The notes beneath the pieces are model-generated. The model did no database searches and had not been told where the DNA came from. It was given only the letters and a program-made list of their open reading frames with translations. The translations under genes were made by a program, and so were the position numbers. DNA of 64,000 bases, taken from the NCBI RefSeq assembly GCF_000369625.1, contig NZ_KB850112.1:404326-468325 (forward strand). Reading direction: 5' to 3'. This document shows, piece after piece, positions 1-8,126 of this stretch (its first letter is position 1; each line of letters starts with the position of its first letter). The DNA comes from Acinetobacter variabilis. Its GTDB lineage: Bacteria; Pseudomonadota; Gammaproteobacteria; Pseudomonadales; Moraxellaceae.

Positions 1-15
1 AATAGGAATTGTATT

Positions 16-1074
16 GTGCGCAGGTTATATCGTAAGCCAAATAAGGGGTTAATAGGAGTCGATATTAGTTCGACTTCTGTTAAAGTTTTAGAGCTCTCTG
101 TAAAGAACGGTCGGTACTGGGTAGAAAGTTATGCTTTGGTCCCACTACCAGAAAGTAGTGTCGTTGAAAAAAACATTTTAAATCCAGAAGCGGTGGGTGA
201 TGCGTTGGGGCGTGCGATTAATTTGGCCAATACCCAGTCCAGTCAGTCAGCCTTTGCGATTCCAACTTCTATGGTCATCACCAAAATCATCGAAATGGAT
301 GCCGATATGTCGGATGATGAACGTGAAGTTCAGATTCGTGAAGATGCTGAACAATATATTCCTTTCCCACTTGATGAAGCCAGCCTGGACTTCGAAGTTC
401 TGCCAGACCGTTTAACCAATCCGAACCGGGTCAATGTCCTGTTGGTAGCGACCCGAATAGAAAATGTTGAAGCGCGTTCTGAAGTACTGCAAATTGCCAA
501 TCTTAATCCAAAAATTGCAGATGTCGAAAGTTTTGCATTAGAAAATGCATTCAAGGTGTTTTCGGATACCTTACCGATGGGGGTAAATACTGTCGGGATC
601 CTGGATATTGGTCATAGTATGACGACCTTATCCGTCATGCAGAATAACAAGATCATTTATACCCGTGAGCAGGTTTTTGGTGGCAAACAGCTGACTCAGG
701 AAATCCAGAACCGTTATGGATTGTCTTTTGAGGAAGCAGGTCGTGCTAAAAAAACCCGTGCCTTACCGGATGACTATGACATCGAAGTGCTGGAACCTTT
801 CTTGGATGCTGTAGTCCAACAAGCAGCCCGTTCATTACAGTTCTTCTTCTCTTCATCTCAGTTTAACGAGATTGACCATATTTTATTGGCAGGGGGAAAT
901 GCCAATATTCCAGGTCTGGCAAAACTATTACAGCAAAAACTCGGCTACCGGGTCACGATTGCCAATCCATTCCTGCAAATGGGCTTTTCTCCTCAAATTG
1001 ATATTAAAAAAATTGAAAATGACGCGTCCTCACTCATGGTTGCATGTGGTTTGGCATTGAGGAGTTTTGATTAA
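16..1074 (+). CDS. pilM: Type IV pilus assembly protein PilM (ComM), actin-like ATPase
   Basis: PilM is a cytoplasmic actin-fold protein that binds the PilN N-terminus and couples the pilus motor to the inner-membrane alignment complex. The 352-residue product opens with an actin-like phosphate loop (LIGVDISSTSVKVLEL, about residues 12-27) and has a second one, ILDIGHSMTTLSV, near 195, and the nucleotide-site glycines LLAGGNANIPG near 290, all typical of PilM. The start is GTG, with AGGAA about 8 bases upstream. It is the first of five tightly packed genes in the order pilM-N-O-P-Q; its stop overlaps the pilN start. In A. baylyi the equivalent is comM, needed for transformation. The promoter lies outside the window. 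Confidence 0.95.
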   Translation: MRRLYRKPNKGLIGVDISSTSVKVLELSVKNGRYWVESYALVPLPESSVVEKNILNPEAVGDALGRAINLANTQSSQSAFAIPTSMVITKIIEMDADMSDDEREVQIREDAEQYIPFPLDEASLDFEVLPDRLTNPNRVNVLLVATRIENVEARSEVLQIANLNPKIADVESFALENAFKVFSDTLPMGVNTVGILDIGHSMTTLSVMQNNKIIYTREQVFGGKQLTQEIQNRYGLSFEEAGRAKKTRALPDDYDIEVLEPFLDAVVQQAARSLQFFFSSSQFNEIDHILLAGGNANIPGLAKLLQQKLGYRVTIANPFLQMGFSPQIDIKKIENDASSLMVACGLALRSFD

Positions 1075-1712
1075 TGGCAAAGATTAACTTACTCCCTTGG
1101 CGCGATGAGCTAAGAATTAAAAGAAATAATGAATTTGTAGCGATTTGCGCAGGGGCACTTTTTCTAGGATTGGCAGCAGCAGGTTCAACCTGGTTCTACT
1201 ATGATCAAAAACTTCAGGATCAGGAACAGGCCAACCAGCTAGTGGTCAGTACTAACCAGAATCTGGATGTACAGCTGAAAGCATTGGATGGCTTACAAGA
1301 CCAGCGTAATGCAATTGTTGAACGTATGAAGCTGATTCAGGGTTTACAGACTCAACGGCCGATCGCAGTCCACCTGATTGATGAAATTGTACGGGTCACA
1401 CCAAGCAATATGTACATTACCAAATTTCAGCGTACCGGTGATAAATTCACTATTGAAGGTAAGGCAGAAAGTCCGAATACAGTGGCTGAATTGCTACGTA
1501 ATCTGGAGGCTTCTACCTGGTATCGTAATGCATTTATGAATGCTTTCCTGGTTGCTGAAGAACCAAAAGATAAAGCGCCATCATCAGTGATTCCTCGAGT
1601 GGAAGAATCTTATGGCAGCTTTACGGTCACGGTTGATCTGGATCAAATCGCTGAGCCAACACTTAAAGAAGGACAAACACCAGCCACAACTACAGCGGAG
1701 GCATCATCATGA
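1074..1712 (+). CDS. pilN: Type IV pilus inner-membrane protein PilN (ComN)
   Basis: PilN is a bitopic inner-membrane protein that bridges cytoplasmic PilM to periplasmic PilO. The first ten residues (MAKINLLPWR) are the conserved INLLPWR peptide that docks in PilM. One membrane segment spans about residues 22-43, followed by a coiled coil (about 45-95) and a small periplasmic ferredoxin-like domain. The C-terminal tail is rich in Thr and Ala and looks disordered. The start overlaps the pilM stop and the end overlaps the pilO start, so translation is probably coupled. The 212-residue length is normal for the family. Confidence 0.95.
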   Translation: MAKINLLPWRDELRIKRNNEFVAICAGALFLGLAAAGSTWFYYDQKLQDQEQANQLVVSTNQNLDVQLKALDGLQDQRNAIVERMKLIQGLQTQRPIAVHLIDEIVRVTPSNMYITKFQRTGDKFTIEGKAESPNTVAELLRNLEASTWYRNAFMNAFLVAEEPKDKAPSSVIPRVEESYGSFTVTVDLDQIAEPTLKEGQTPATTTAEASS

Positions 1713-2425
1713 GTAATGACGAATTCGATGAATTAAGCCAAGACGTAGTGGCTGTTCCTAGAAAAAAAATGACAGTTGAGAAATTCTTTCAACAATTCAA
1801 TACACTAGATCCAAATAATTATGGCAGCTGGCCATTATCAGTCAAGATTACCTGCTGGATCTTTATTGTTATTCTGGTTTTTATGCTGGGGTATTTCGGG
1901 TTTATTCGCGGCAAGATAGAAGCAATTTCACAAGCCAGTGCTCAAGAACAAAACCTGTTAAATGAATTCCGGGAAAAGGAATCCAAGCTGCGTAATTTAC
2001 AGCAGTATCAGATTCAGTTGCAGGAGATGGAAGCACGTTTTAATCAGCAATTGGAACAATTGCCGAAAGAAACTGAAATTCCTGGCCTGGTTGAAGATAT
2101 TAACCTGAGTGGGGTGAACTCTGGACTGAAATTCAAGAATATTCGTCTTGAACCTGAAATCAAGCAGGAATTCTTTATTGAGCAGCCGATCGCGATTGAA
2201 GCCACTGGGGATTATCATGCCTTTGGTTCTTTTGTGAGTAGTATTGCAGGACTTTCGCGCATCGTTACACTGCATGACTTCACCATTACAGGGACTGAAA
2301 ATAAAGAAAAGAAATCTGAAATTCCTGTCATTGATTATGTGGTAAAAGCGAAAACCTATCGTTATGTAGGTAATGCAGATGCTTCATCTACTCCGGCTAC
2401 AACTGATACGCAGGGAGCTCAGTAA
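1709..2425 (+). CDS. pilO: Type IV pilus inner-membrane protein PilO (ComO)
   Basis: PilO pairs with PilN through coiled coils and periplasmic domains and contacts the lipoprotein PilP. The 238-residue product has a long cytoplasmic N-terminus (about 43 residues), one membrane segment (about 44-65), a coiled coil (about 70-115) and a C-terminal domain ending in a Ser/Thr/Ala-rich tail. The start overlaps the last bases of pilN (ATGA type) and its last base is the first base of the pilP start. Membership rests on topology, the conserved PGLVEDI segment after the coiled coil, and gene order. Confidence 0.94.
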   Translation: MSNDEFDELSQDVVAVPRKKMTVEKFFQQFNTLDPNNYGSWPLSVKITCWIFIVILVFMLGYFGFIRGKIEAISQASAQEQNLLNEFREKESKLRNLQQYQIQLQEMEARFNQQLEQLPKETEIPGLVEDINLSGVNSGLKFKNIRLEPEIKQEFFIEQPIAIEATGDYHAFGSFVSSIAGLSRIVTLHDFTITGTENKEKKSEIPVIDYVVKAKTYRYVGNADASSTPATTDTQGAQ

Positions 2426-2952
2426 TGAATATCATTAAAATTACTTCAGTTTTAACGCTCGGATTTTTATTGGTGGGTTGTGAATCAAGAATTGATGCAG
2501 TCAATCAGGAAATGGCCAATATTCGTAATCAACCGCCATTACCGATTGAACCGGCGCCGGATTTTATTCCGACAGAAATGTTTAATTATGCAGCTCATCA
2601 GCTGAAAAGTCCTTTCCTGCCAAGCTCTTTAGCAGCCGAATTGAAAATTATGGCAGGTAAGCGAGTTTATCCGAACTTGTCACGCCAATTACAGCCTTTA
2701 GAAAGCTATCCACTCGAAACCTTAAGCATGAAAGGCAGTATGCGGAATCAGGTGGGGCAGATTCTGGCTTTGATTCAAACGCCTGATGGGGAAATTGAAC
2801 GGATACAACGTGGCAGCTATATGGGACTTAATCACGGTCGTGTAACGAGAATTACGCCGACACAGATTGACTTGATTGAGATTATTCCAGATGGCCGTGA
2901 GGGATATGTGGAACGTCCACGAAGTCTGGTTTTGATTGGGCCAGCGCCATAA
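2425..2952 (+). CDS. pilP: Type IV pilus lipoprotein PilP (ComL)
   Basis: PilP is an inner-membrane lipoprotein that links the PilN/PilO dimer to the N0 domain of the PilQ secretin. The 175-residue product starts with a lipoprotein signal peptide with lipobox LVGC, so Cys19 is the predicted lipidated residue. A disordered proline-rich stretch follows, then the HQ-domain-like beta fold from about residue 90 (SMKGSMRNQVGQILALI, then RGSYMGLNHGRVTRI), which is the conserved part of PilP. It sits directly before pilQ. Confidence 0.94.
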   Translation: MNIIKITSVLTLGFLLVGCESRIDAVNQEMANIRNQPPLPIEPAPDFIPTEMFNYAAHQLKSPFLPSSLAAELKIMAGKRVYPNLSRQLQPLESYPLETLSMKGSMRNQVGQILALIQTPDGEIERIQRGSYMGLNHGRVTRITPTQIDLIEIIPDGREGYVERPRSLVLIGPAP

Positions 2953-2968
2953 GTTTTAAGGAATAAAA

Positions 2969-5137
2969 ATGAATAAGAGTATTAAAGAATTTATTTTTGG
3001 GGATGATAATACAATGAATCATGTGTTTCGTCAGTTTTCTATGGGGGCTGTCGCGATTGCTGTGATGCAAGCGGCTAGTGCGCAGGTTTCAATGACCAAT
3101 GTGGTACCCATGCAGATTCCTGGACAGGGAACTGAAATCCGAGTGATGTTTAACGGTCTACCACCTCAGCCTCAAGCCTATCAGCTGGAATCTCCATCAC
3201 GCCTGATTCTGGATTTTAATGAGGCACAACAAAATCTAAAACAGTCTAGTATTCCAGTTGCGACTGCTGAAGCCAGTTCATTGGATGTTAGCTCAGATGC
3301 ACAGCGTTCTCGACTGACGGTGAATCTCGCTAATGCAGGTGCATTTACTACGCGTGTAGAAGGCAATACCTTTATTTTAAAAATTAATTCTGTTACTCCA
3401 GTCGCTATTACTCAGCCTGTACAACAACAGGTCGCTCAGGGGGTTACCAATATTGGTTTCCAGCGGGGGGCGCAAGGTGAAGGGTTGGTGGTAATTGATC
3501 TGGCAGGTCAGAACACACCAGTCGATGTACAGCAGCAGGGAACCAAAGTGATTGTACGGACTCTGGGCTCCAAGATTCCGGCACATTTGACCCGACGTTT
3601 GAATGTGAATGATTTTGCCACGCCCGTTTCAACCGTAGATGCAGTCAACCAGAATGGATCAGGCGTGATTACCATTCAGTCTGCGGAAAGCTATGAATAT
3701 ATGGCTTTCCAGACAGATAATAAGCTGACTATCAGTTTGAAGCGTCCAGAAGTTAAAGGGCCTTTACGTCCTAAATCAGTCGCTTATACAGGTAAGAAGA
3801 TTTCTCTAGATTTTCAGGATATTGAAGTCCGTCGAGTTCTACAGTTATTAGCCGATTTTACCGATATCAATATGGTTGCTGCAGATAGCGTACAGGGTAA
3901 TATTACCTTACGCCTCAAGGAAGTTCCTTGGGATCAGGCTTTAGATATTGTGTTAAAAACTAAAAATCTGGATAAACGCCGTAATGGTAATGTGATCTGG
4001 ATTGCACCGGTGGCAGAACTAATTAAGGCTGAAGAAGAGGAAGCTAAGGCTTTAAAACAAAGCGTTGCACTTGCGCCAATTCAAACTGAATATATGCAAC
4101 TCAGTTATGCAAAGGCAGCAGATATTGAAAAGCTGATTACTCAAAATAAGAGCGCATCAGGATCAGGTAATTCAAGTAATAGTACTAATAACGACGATAA
4201 AGAAAGTTTATTAAGTTCACGTGGCTCTATCTCTATTGATGCTCGTACCAATACGATTATTGTGAATGATACCCAGCCTTTCATTGATAAAATTCGCAAT
4301 ATGGTCGATCTACTTGATGTGCAAGTGAAACAGGTGATGGTTGAGGCGCGTATCGTTCGTGCAACCACTGACTTTACTAAAGAAATGGGTGTGAAATGGG
4401 GAATCCTATCTCAAGGGATTACCAATAATAATCACCTTCTTGTTGGTGGTAGTGATACGACTCTTTGGGATCTTAGGGAGCCTGAGCTTGATAGTGAGAG
4501 AGGGGGATGGAGTTATGAAATTCAAAGACCAGATAACCTGAATGTGGATTTAGGTGTCACTAGTCAAGGAGCAAGCCGTATTGCTTTTGGCTTAATCAGC
4601 CTTTCAGATTTTATGCTGGATCTTGAACTTTCTGCGCTACAGGCAGACGGTTATGGTGAAGTGATTTCTACGCCAAAAGTGCTCACTGCTGACAAACAAA
4701 AAGCGACTGTGGCATCTGGTTCCCAAATTCCTTATCAGTCTTCAGAAGGCGGTGGTGCTAATGCAGTGTCGACTACAGAGTTTATTGATGCAACTTTAAG
4801 TTTGGACGTTACACCAAGTATTACGCCAGATGGCAAGGTGCAAATGGAGTTGAATATAACCAGTGACTCACCAGGAAATCCGACACCAACTGGACAGTTA
4901 ACCATTAATAAAAACCAGATCAATACTAATGTACTGGTTGATAATGGTGAAACAGTGGTGTTAGGTGGTATTTTTGAGCAAGAAACTCGAAATGCGCAAA
5001 CTAAAGTTCCTTTCTTGGGTGATCTACCTTATTTAGGTCGTTTGTTCCGCAAAGATGTTAAATCAGATAACAAGCGTGAGTTGCTGATTTTTGTTACACC
5101 TCGAATTGTTAATGACAGTGTTTCAAGAAATCATTAA
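2969..5137 (+). CDS. pilQ: Type IV pilus secretin PilQ (ComQ)
   Basis: PilQ forms the outer-membrane channel through which the pilus passes. The 722-residue product has an exported N-terminus, two AMIN-type domains that bind peptidoglycan (roughly residues 35-250), a secretin/TonB short N-terminal domain (about 270-340), an N-domain interrupted by a Ser/Asn/Gly-rich linker near 395-415, and the secretin barrel domain. The hallmark VPFLGDLPYLGRLFR lies at about 680-694. The start at 2969 is preceded by TAAGGA with good spacing. A second ATG at 3014 would give a more ordinary signal peptide and cannot be excluded. Last gene of the pilM-Q group; aroK follows after 36 bases. Confidence 0.96.
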   Translation: MNKSIKEFIFGDDNTMNHVFRQFSMGAVAIAVMQAASAQVSMTNVVPMQIPGQGTEIRVMFNGLPPQPQAYQLESPSRLILDFNEAQQNLKQSSIPVATAEASSLDVSSDAQRSRLTVNLANAGAFTTRVEGNTFILKINSVTPVAITQPVQQQVAQGVTNIGFQRGAQGEGLVVIDLAGQNTPVDVQQQGTKVIVRTLGSKIPAHLTRRLNVNDFATPVSTVDAVNQNGSGVITIQSAESYEYMAFQTDNKLTISLKRPEVKGPLRPKSVAYTGKKISLDFQDIEVRRVLQLLADFTDINMVAADSVQGNITLRLKEVPWDQALDIVLKTKNLDKRRNGNVIWIAPVAELIKAEEEEAKALKQSVALAPIQTEYMQLSYAKAADIEKLITQNKSASGSGNSSNSTNNDDKESLLSSRGSISIDARTNTIIVNDTQPFIDKIRNMVDLLDVQVKQVMVEARIVRATTDFTKEMGVKWGILSQGITNNNHLLVGGSDTTLWDLREPELDSERGGWSYEIQRPDNLNVDLGVTSQGASRIAFGLISLSDFMLDLELSALQADGYGEVISTPKVLTADKQKATVASGSQIPYQSSEGGGANAVSTTEFIDATLSLDVTPSITPDGKVQMELNITSDSPGNPTPTGQLTINKNQINTNVLVDNGETVVLGGIFEQETRNAQTKVPFLGDLPYLGRLFRKDVKSDNKRELLIFVTPRIVNDSVSRNH

Positions 5138-5173
5138 TATATTTTGAATTTAACAAAATGAATAGGTGACTCC

Positions 5174-5710
5174 TTGCCAAGCAAAGAGTTTGAAACCTTG
5201 CCAAATATCTATTTGGTAGGGCCGATGGGGGCCGGTAAAACAACAGTAGGACGACATTTAGCAGAACTGTTAGGACGAGAATTTCTGGACAGCGATCATG
5301 AAATTGAGCGGAAAACAGGGGCTACGATTCCCTGGATCTTCGAAAAAGAGGGTGAAAAGGGTTTTCGTCATCGTGAAACTGTTGTAATTGATGAGTTAAC
5401 CTCACGTCCACAGCTGGTACTTGCGACTGGTGGTGGTGCAATTACTCAGGCTCCTAATCGGGATTATTTAAAGCAGCGAGGCATCGTTGTTTATCTTTAC
5501 ACTCCAGTTGAAATTCAGCTTCAGCGAACCTATCGCGACAAAAACCGTCCCTTGTTACAAGTCGAAAATCCTGAACAGAAACTCAGAGATCTGCTTGCAG
5601 TGCGGGATCCGTTATACCGGGAAGTCGCACATTACATCATTGAGACTAATCAGGGAGCTGCACGAGATTTGGCGCAGCGTATTCTGAATCTCATCCTTCC
5701 AAAAAAATAA
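5174..5710 (+). CDS. aroK: Shikimate kinase
   Basis: AroK phosphorylates shikimate at the 3-position with ATP, the fifth step of the pathway to chorismate. The Walker A loop GPMGAGKTTVGR lies at residues 16-27, the shikimate-binding DSDHEIER follows near 40, and the LATGGGAI motif lies near 90. The lid contains RDKNRPLL. The start is TTG, with AGGTGA upstream, and no better in-frame ATG exists nearby. The 178-residue length is usual. It lies between pilQ and aroB, a conserved order in gammaproteobacteria. Confidence 0.96.
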   Translation: MPSKEFETLPNIYLVGPMGAGKTTVGRHLAELLGREFLDSDHEIERKTGATIPWIFEKEGEKGFRHRETVVIDELTSRPQLVLATGGGAITQAPNRDYLKQRGIVVYLYTPVEIQLQRTYRDKNRPLLQVENPEQKLRDLLAVRDPLYREVAHYIIETNQGAARDLAQRILNLILPKK

Positions 5711-5738
5711 GTTCAGTTGAAAAAGTGGTTATCCCCTC

Positions 5739-6818
5739 ATGAAAACCTTATATGTCGAACTCGGTGAACGTCGTTACCCTATTTTTATTGGCAGTAACTT
5801 GAATCCTCAGGAATTGCTTGAGTCCTATATTCATGGCAAGCAGGTGATGGTTGTCAGTAATGAGACGGTGGCACCACTCTATCTGGATCGCTATAAGGCT
5901 GCATTGAAAAATTTGGGTAAAACTGTGGCGACCTGTATTTTGCCGGATGGTGAGAAATACAAAAATATTGAACATCTAAACCTAATTTTTGATGCATTGC
6001 TTGAGGCAGGCTTTAACCGCGACTGTACGGTTCTGGCACTCGGTGGTGGTGTTATTGGAGATATGGCCGGCTTTGCCTCTGCCTGTTTCCAGCGTGGTGT
6101 CTATTTTATTCAGGTGCCAACAACGTTACTTTCTCAAGTGGATTCTAGTGTAGGAGGTAAAACCGGCATTAATCATCCACTGGGTAAAAACATGATTGGT
6201 GCTTTCCAGCAGCCACAAGTGGTGCTGGCAGATATGTCGCAGCTATCTACGCTGCCAGATCGTGAACTGTCTGCGGGTCTGGCTGAAGTGATCAAATATG
6301 CCTTACTCGGAGATGAAGATTTTCTGGTCTGGTTAGAAGCCAATATGGAAGGTCTTATTGCCCGTGATGAGCAATTGCTGGCCGAAGCGGTTTATCGTTC
6401 TTGTGCACATAAAGCTCGTATTGTAGCCAATGATGAAAAAGAGCAGGGTGAGCGTGCTTTACTTAATCTCGGTCATACATTCGGTCATGCGATTGAGTCT
6501 TATCTGGGTTATGGTAAATGGCTGCACGGAGAAGCGGTAGCCACGGGGATGGTGATGGCAGCAGATTTATCCCATCGCATGGGCTGGATTTCATTAGAAG
6601 ACCTTGAGCGTACAAAAAAAATCATTTCTCGTGCGCAATTACCTATTGTTTGTCCTAAAATTCCACTTGACGATTTCCTGGCTTATATGGCTCACGACAA
6701 GAAAGTTTTAAATGGGCAGCTTCGTCTTGTATTATTGCAGCAACTTGGAAAAGCGATCATTACTCGAAACTTTGATGTCGAGTTGATGCAACAGGCGATT
6801 TTAGCTCATCAGGCATAG
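5739..6818 (+). CDS. aroB: 3-dehydroquinate synthase
   Basis: AroB converts DAHP to 3-dehydroquinate, the second step of the shikimate pathway, using NAD and a divalent metal. Visible motifs are the NAD-binding PDGEKYKN (about 69-76), the [11 protein letters not shown] glycine loop (about 102-112), the substrate-site [12 protein letters not shown] (about 134-145), and the metal-binding [11 protein letters not shown] segment. The 359-residue length is standard. It starts 28 bases after aroK and is probably co-transcribed with it and with the downstream SPOR-like gene. Confidence 0.97.
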   Translation: MKTLYVELGERRYPIFIGSNLNPQELLESYIHGKQVMVVSNETVAPLYLDRYKAALKNLGKTVATCILPDGEKYKNIEHLNLIFDALLEAGFNRDCTVLALGGGVIGDMAGFASACFQRGVYFIQVPTTLLSQVDSSVGGKTGINHPLGKNMIGAFQQPQVVLADMSQLSTLPDRELSAGLAEVIKYALLGDEDFLVWLEANMEGLIARDEQLLAEAVYRSCAHKARIVANDEKEQGERALLNLGHTFGHAIESYLGYGKWLHGEAVATGMVMAADLSHRMGWISLEDLERTKKIISRAQLPIVCPKIPLDDFLAYMAHDKKVLNGQLRLVLLQQLGKAIITRNFDVELMQQAILAHQA

Positions 6819-6830
6819 GTTTAAATTTTT

Positions 6831-7682
6831 ATGACAGCATTACGTACCCCTTGGCAAAAGATTCAGCATTATTTCTGGCTGGTCTGTGGCGTATGCTGTC
6901 TATTTGCTGCCTTGGTTTTTTGGGCTATTACCGATACAGATGAAGTTGTAGAAGTAGAGAAGAAGCCGGAAACCGAAGTTGAATTACAGATTCAACCGGA
7001 AAAAGTGGCCTCAATGACCCATCTTGGTGCACTTTCTGATGAAGTTAAACCTCTTGATCTCAATACTCGCATTGTTGTCAATGTTAGCCATGAGCCTGAA
7101 TTCCGTGGAACCAAATATATTGGTGAAGTAAAGAAACAGTATGCGATTGAGTTATTTCGAGTAGGTAATGAAGCCATTCTAAAAACCTTCCTGAAAAAGC
7201 AGCAGGATCGTAAGCCTTTTGTTTATTTAAGGCTTTCAGGTGAGAACCAGCCTGAACAATATGTATTGTTATATGGTTTGTATAAAACCGCAGCAGAAGC
7301 TCAACAGGCTTTATCAGCGCTCAATCTGAATCTGCCTAAATCTGTCCAGCCTAAAGTTGTGGCCATGCAACAATATGCGAGCCTGGTCAACAGTATGGGT
7401 TCGGAAGAACTGGCAAGTAATCAAAAACTTTATGAAATTCAGTTGAAAAATGTACCTTTACCGAAAGTTGATGAATCCGTACAGATAAGACCGAAAGCTC
7501 AGCCTTCAGCCCTTGTAGCCACCCCTAAAGAAAGCACCACAAGTACCACGATTGTTCGACGTGATCAGGAAGGTAATGTAGTGGAGGTACAGAAATCTCA
7601 AAGTCATGTCGAAGGAAGTCCGCGCTCATCAAATGGCAATGCTCGACCTCAAGAAAACGAGATTAGTGATCCATTTAACTAG
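6831..7682 (+). CDS. Membrane-anchored SPOR-like protein in the DamX position
   Basis: The 283-residue product has a short cytoplasmic N-terminus, one membrane segment (about 15-33), an acidic linker (EVVEVEKKPETEVELQ), and a central region (about 110-180) with a SPOR-like pattern: YVLLYGLYKTAAEAQQAL followed by a short strand ending VVAMQQY. The C-terminal 80 residues are Ser/Thr/Pro-rich and look disordered. SPOR domains bind denuded septal peptidoglycan. In E. coli the gene after aroKB is damX, a septal SPOR protein, and this gene holds the same place. Unlike DamX the SPOR-like part is not at the extreme C-terminus. The role in division is inferred from position and weak domain similarity. 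Confidence 0.65.
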   Translation: MTALRTPWQKIQHYFWLVCGVCCLFAALVFWAITDTDEVVEVEKKPETEVELQIQPEKVASMTHLGALSDEVKPLDLNTRIVVNVSHEPEFRGTKYIGEVKKQYAIELFRVGNEAILKTFLKKQQDRKPFVYLRLSGENQPEQYVLLYGLYKTAAEAQQALSALNLNLPKSVQPKVVAMQQYASLVNSMGSEELASNQKLYEIQLKNVPLPKVDESVQIRPKAQPSALVATPKESTTSTTIVRRDQEGNVVEVQKSQSHVEGSPRSSNGNARPQENEISDPFN

Positions 7683-7695
7683 GCCGGTCTAAAAT

Positions 7696-7736
7696 AGCGC
7701 ACAGACACTTTATCTTTATTATAAATGTGCGCTTTT
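7696..7736 (+). terminator. Probable terminator after the SPOR-like gene
   Basis: An 8-base inverted repeat (AGCGCACA and TGTGCGCT) with a 22-base AT-rich loop is followed by TTTT. It lies 14 bases after the stop of the SPOR-like gene. The loop is long, so strength is uncertain. Confidence 0.5.
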
Positions 7737-7828
7737 GGTGCAAAAAATACGCACCATAAATAATCATAATTTTCCTTTTGTAAGCTAAATCTTTGTCATT
7801 TGTGTTGTTTTGATTTTTGCTCCTTAAG

Positions 7829-7845
7829 TTGGCATGAAATTTGCT
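7829..7845 (+). promoter_or_regulatory. Candidate sigma-54 (RpoN) promoter of gltBD
   Basis: TTGGCATGAAATTTGCT matches the -24/-12 consensus (TTGGCACG-N4-TTGCT) at nearly every conserved base, with the invariant GG and GC separated by exactly ten bases. Predicted transcription would start near 7857 and run 270 bases before the gltB start. A nitrogen-assimilation operon is a sensible target of sigma-54. No classical NtrC site was recognised upstream. Confidence 0.55.
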
Positions 7846-8126
7846 TTATCGGTGCATGAATTGAATTAATCTCCCTGTTTTGGCGCGAAAATGATTCGAT
7901 GAATAGGCGTAATTGTCATCTTTGTTGCTTATTTTTATCTTATCCATCAGCAAAATGAATGTTATTTTTCATGCATTCCGTCTGAAAAAGGATTATGTTG
8001 AAAAGATACTCAATGATATTTTGCTCTATAAAGCTGCTTGGCTTGCGGAGTAAATCAGACAGTCACGCACAGCAGAATTTAGATTGTTTAATAGCCTATC
8101 GGGCTTAGTGAAAAGAAGGGTACGCT

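Larger units (their letters stand above)
7683..8126. other. 444-base intergenic region upstream of gltB
   Basis: No gene was found here. The left end has an inverted repeat AGCGCACA (7696-7703) and TGTGCGCT (7726-7733) followed by a short T run, a plausible terminator for the preceding gene. Next is an imperfect-arm palindrome TGGTGC-N9-GCACCA (7736-7756), then a sigma-54-like promoter (7829-7845). About 270 bases of AT-rich leader follow before gltB, with a small AGCC/GGCT hairpin near 8092-8105. Confidence 0.6.

Noticed and set aside
7736..7756. NtrC site upstream of the gltB sigma-54 promoter
   Set aside because: The palindrome TGGTGC-N9-GCACCA has its half-sites in the reverse order from the NtrC consensus (GCAC then GGTGC).
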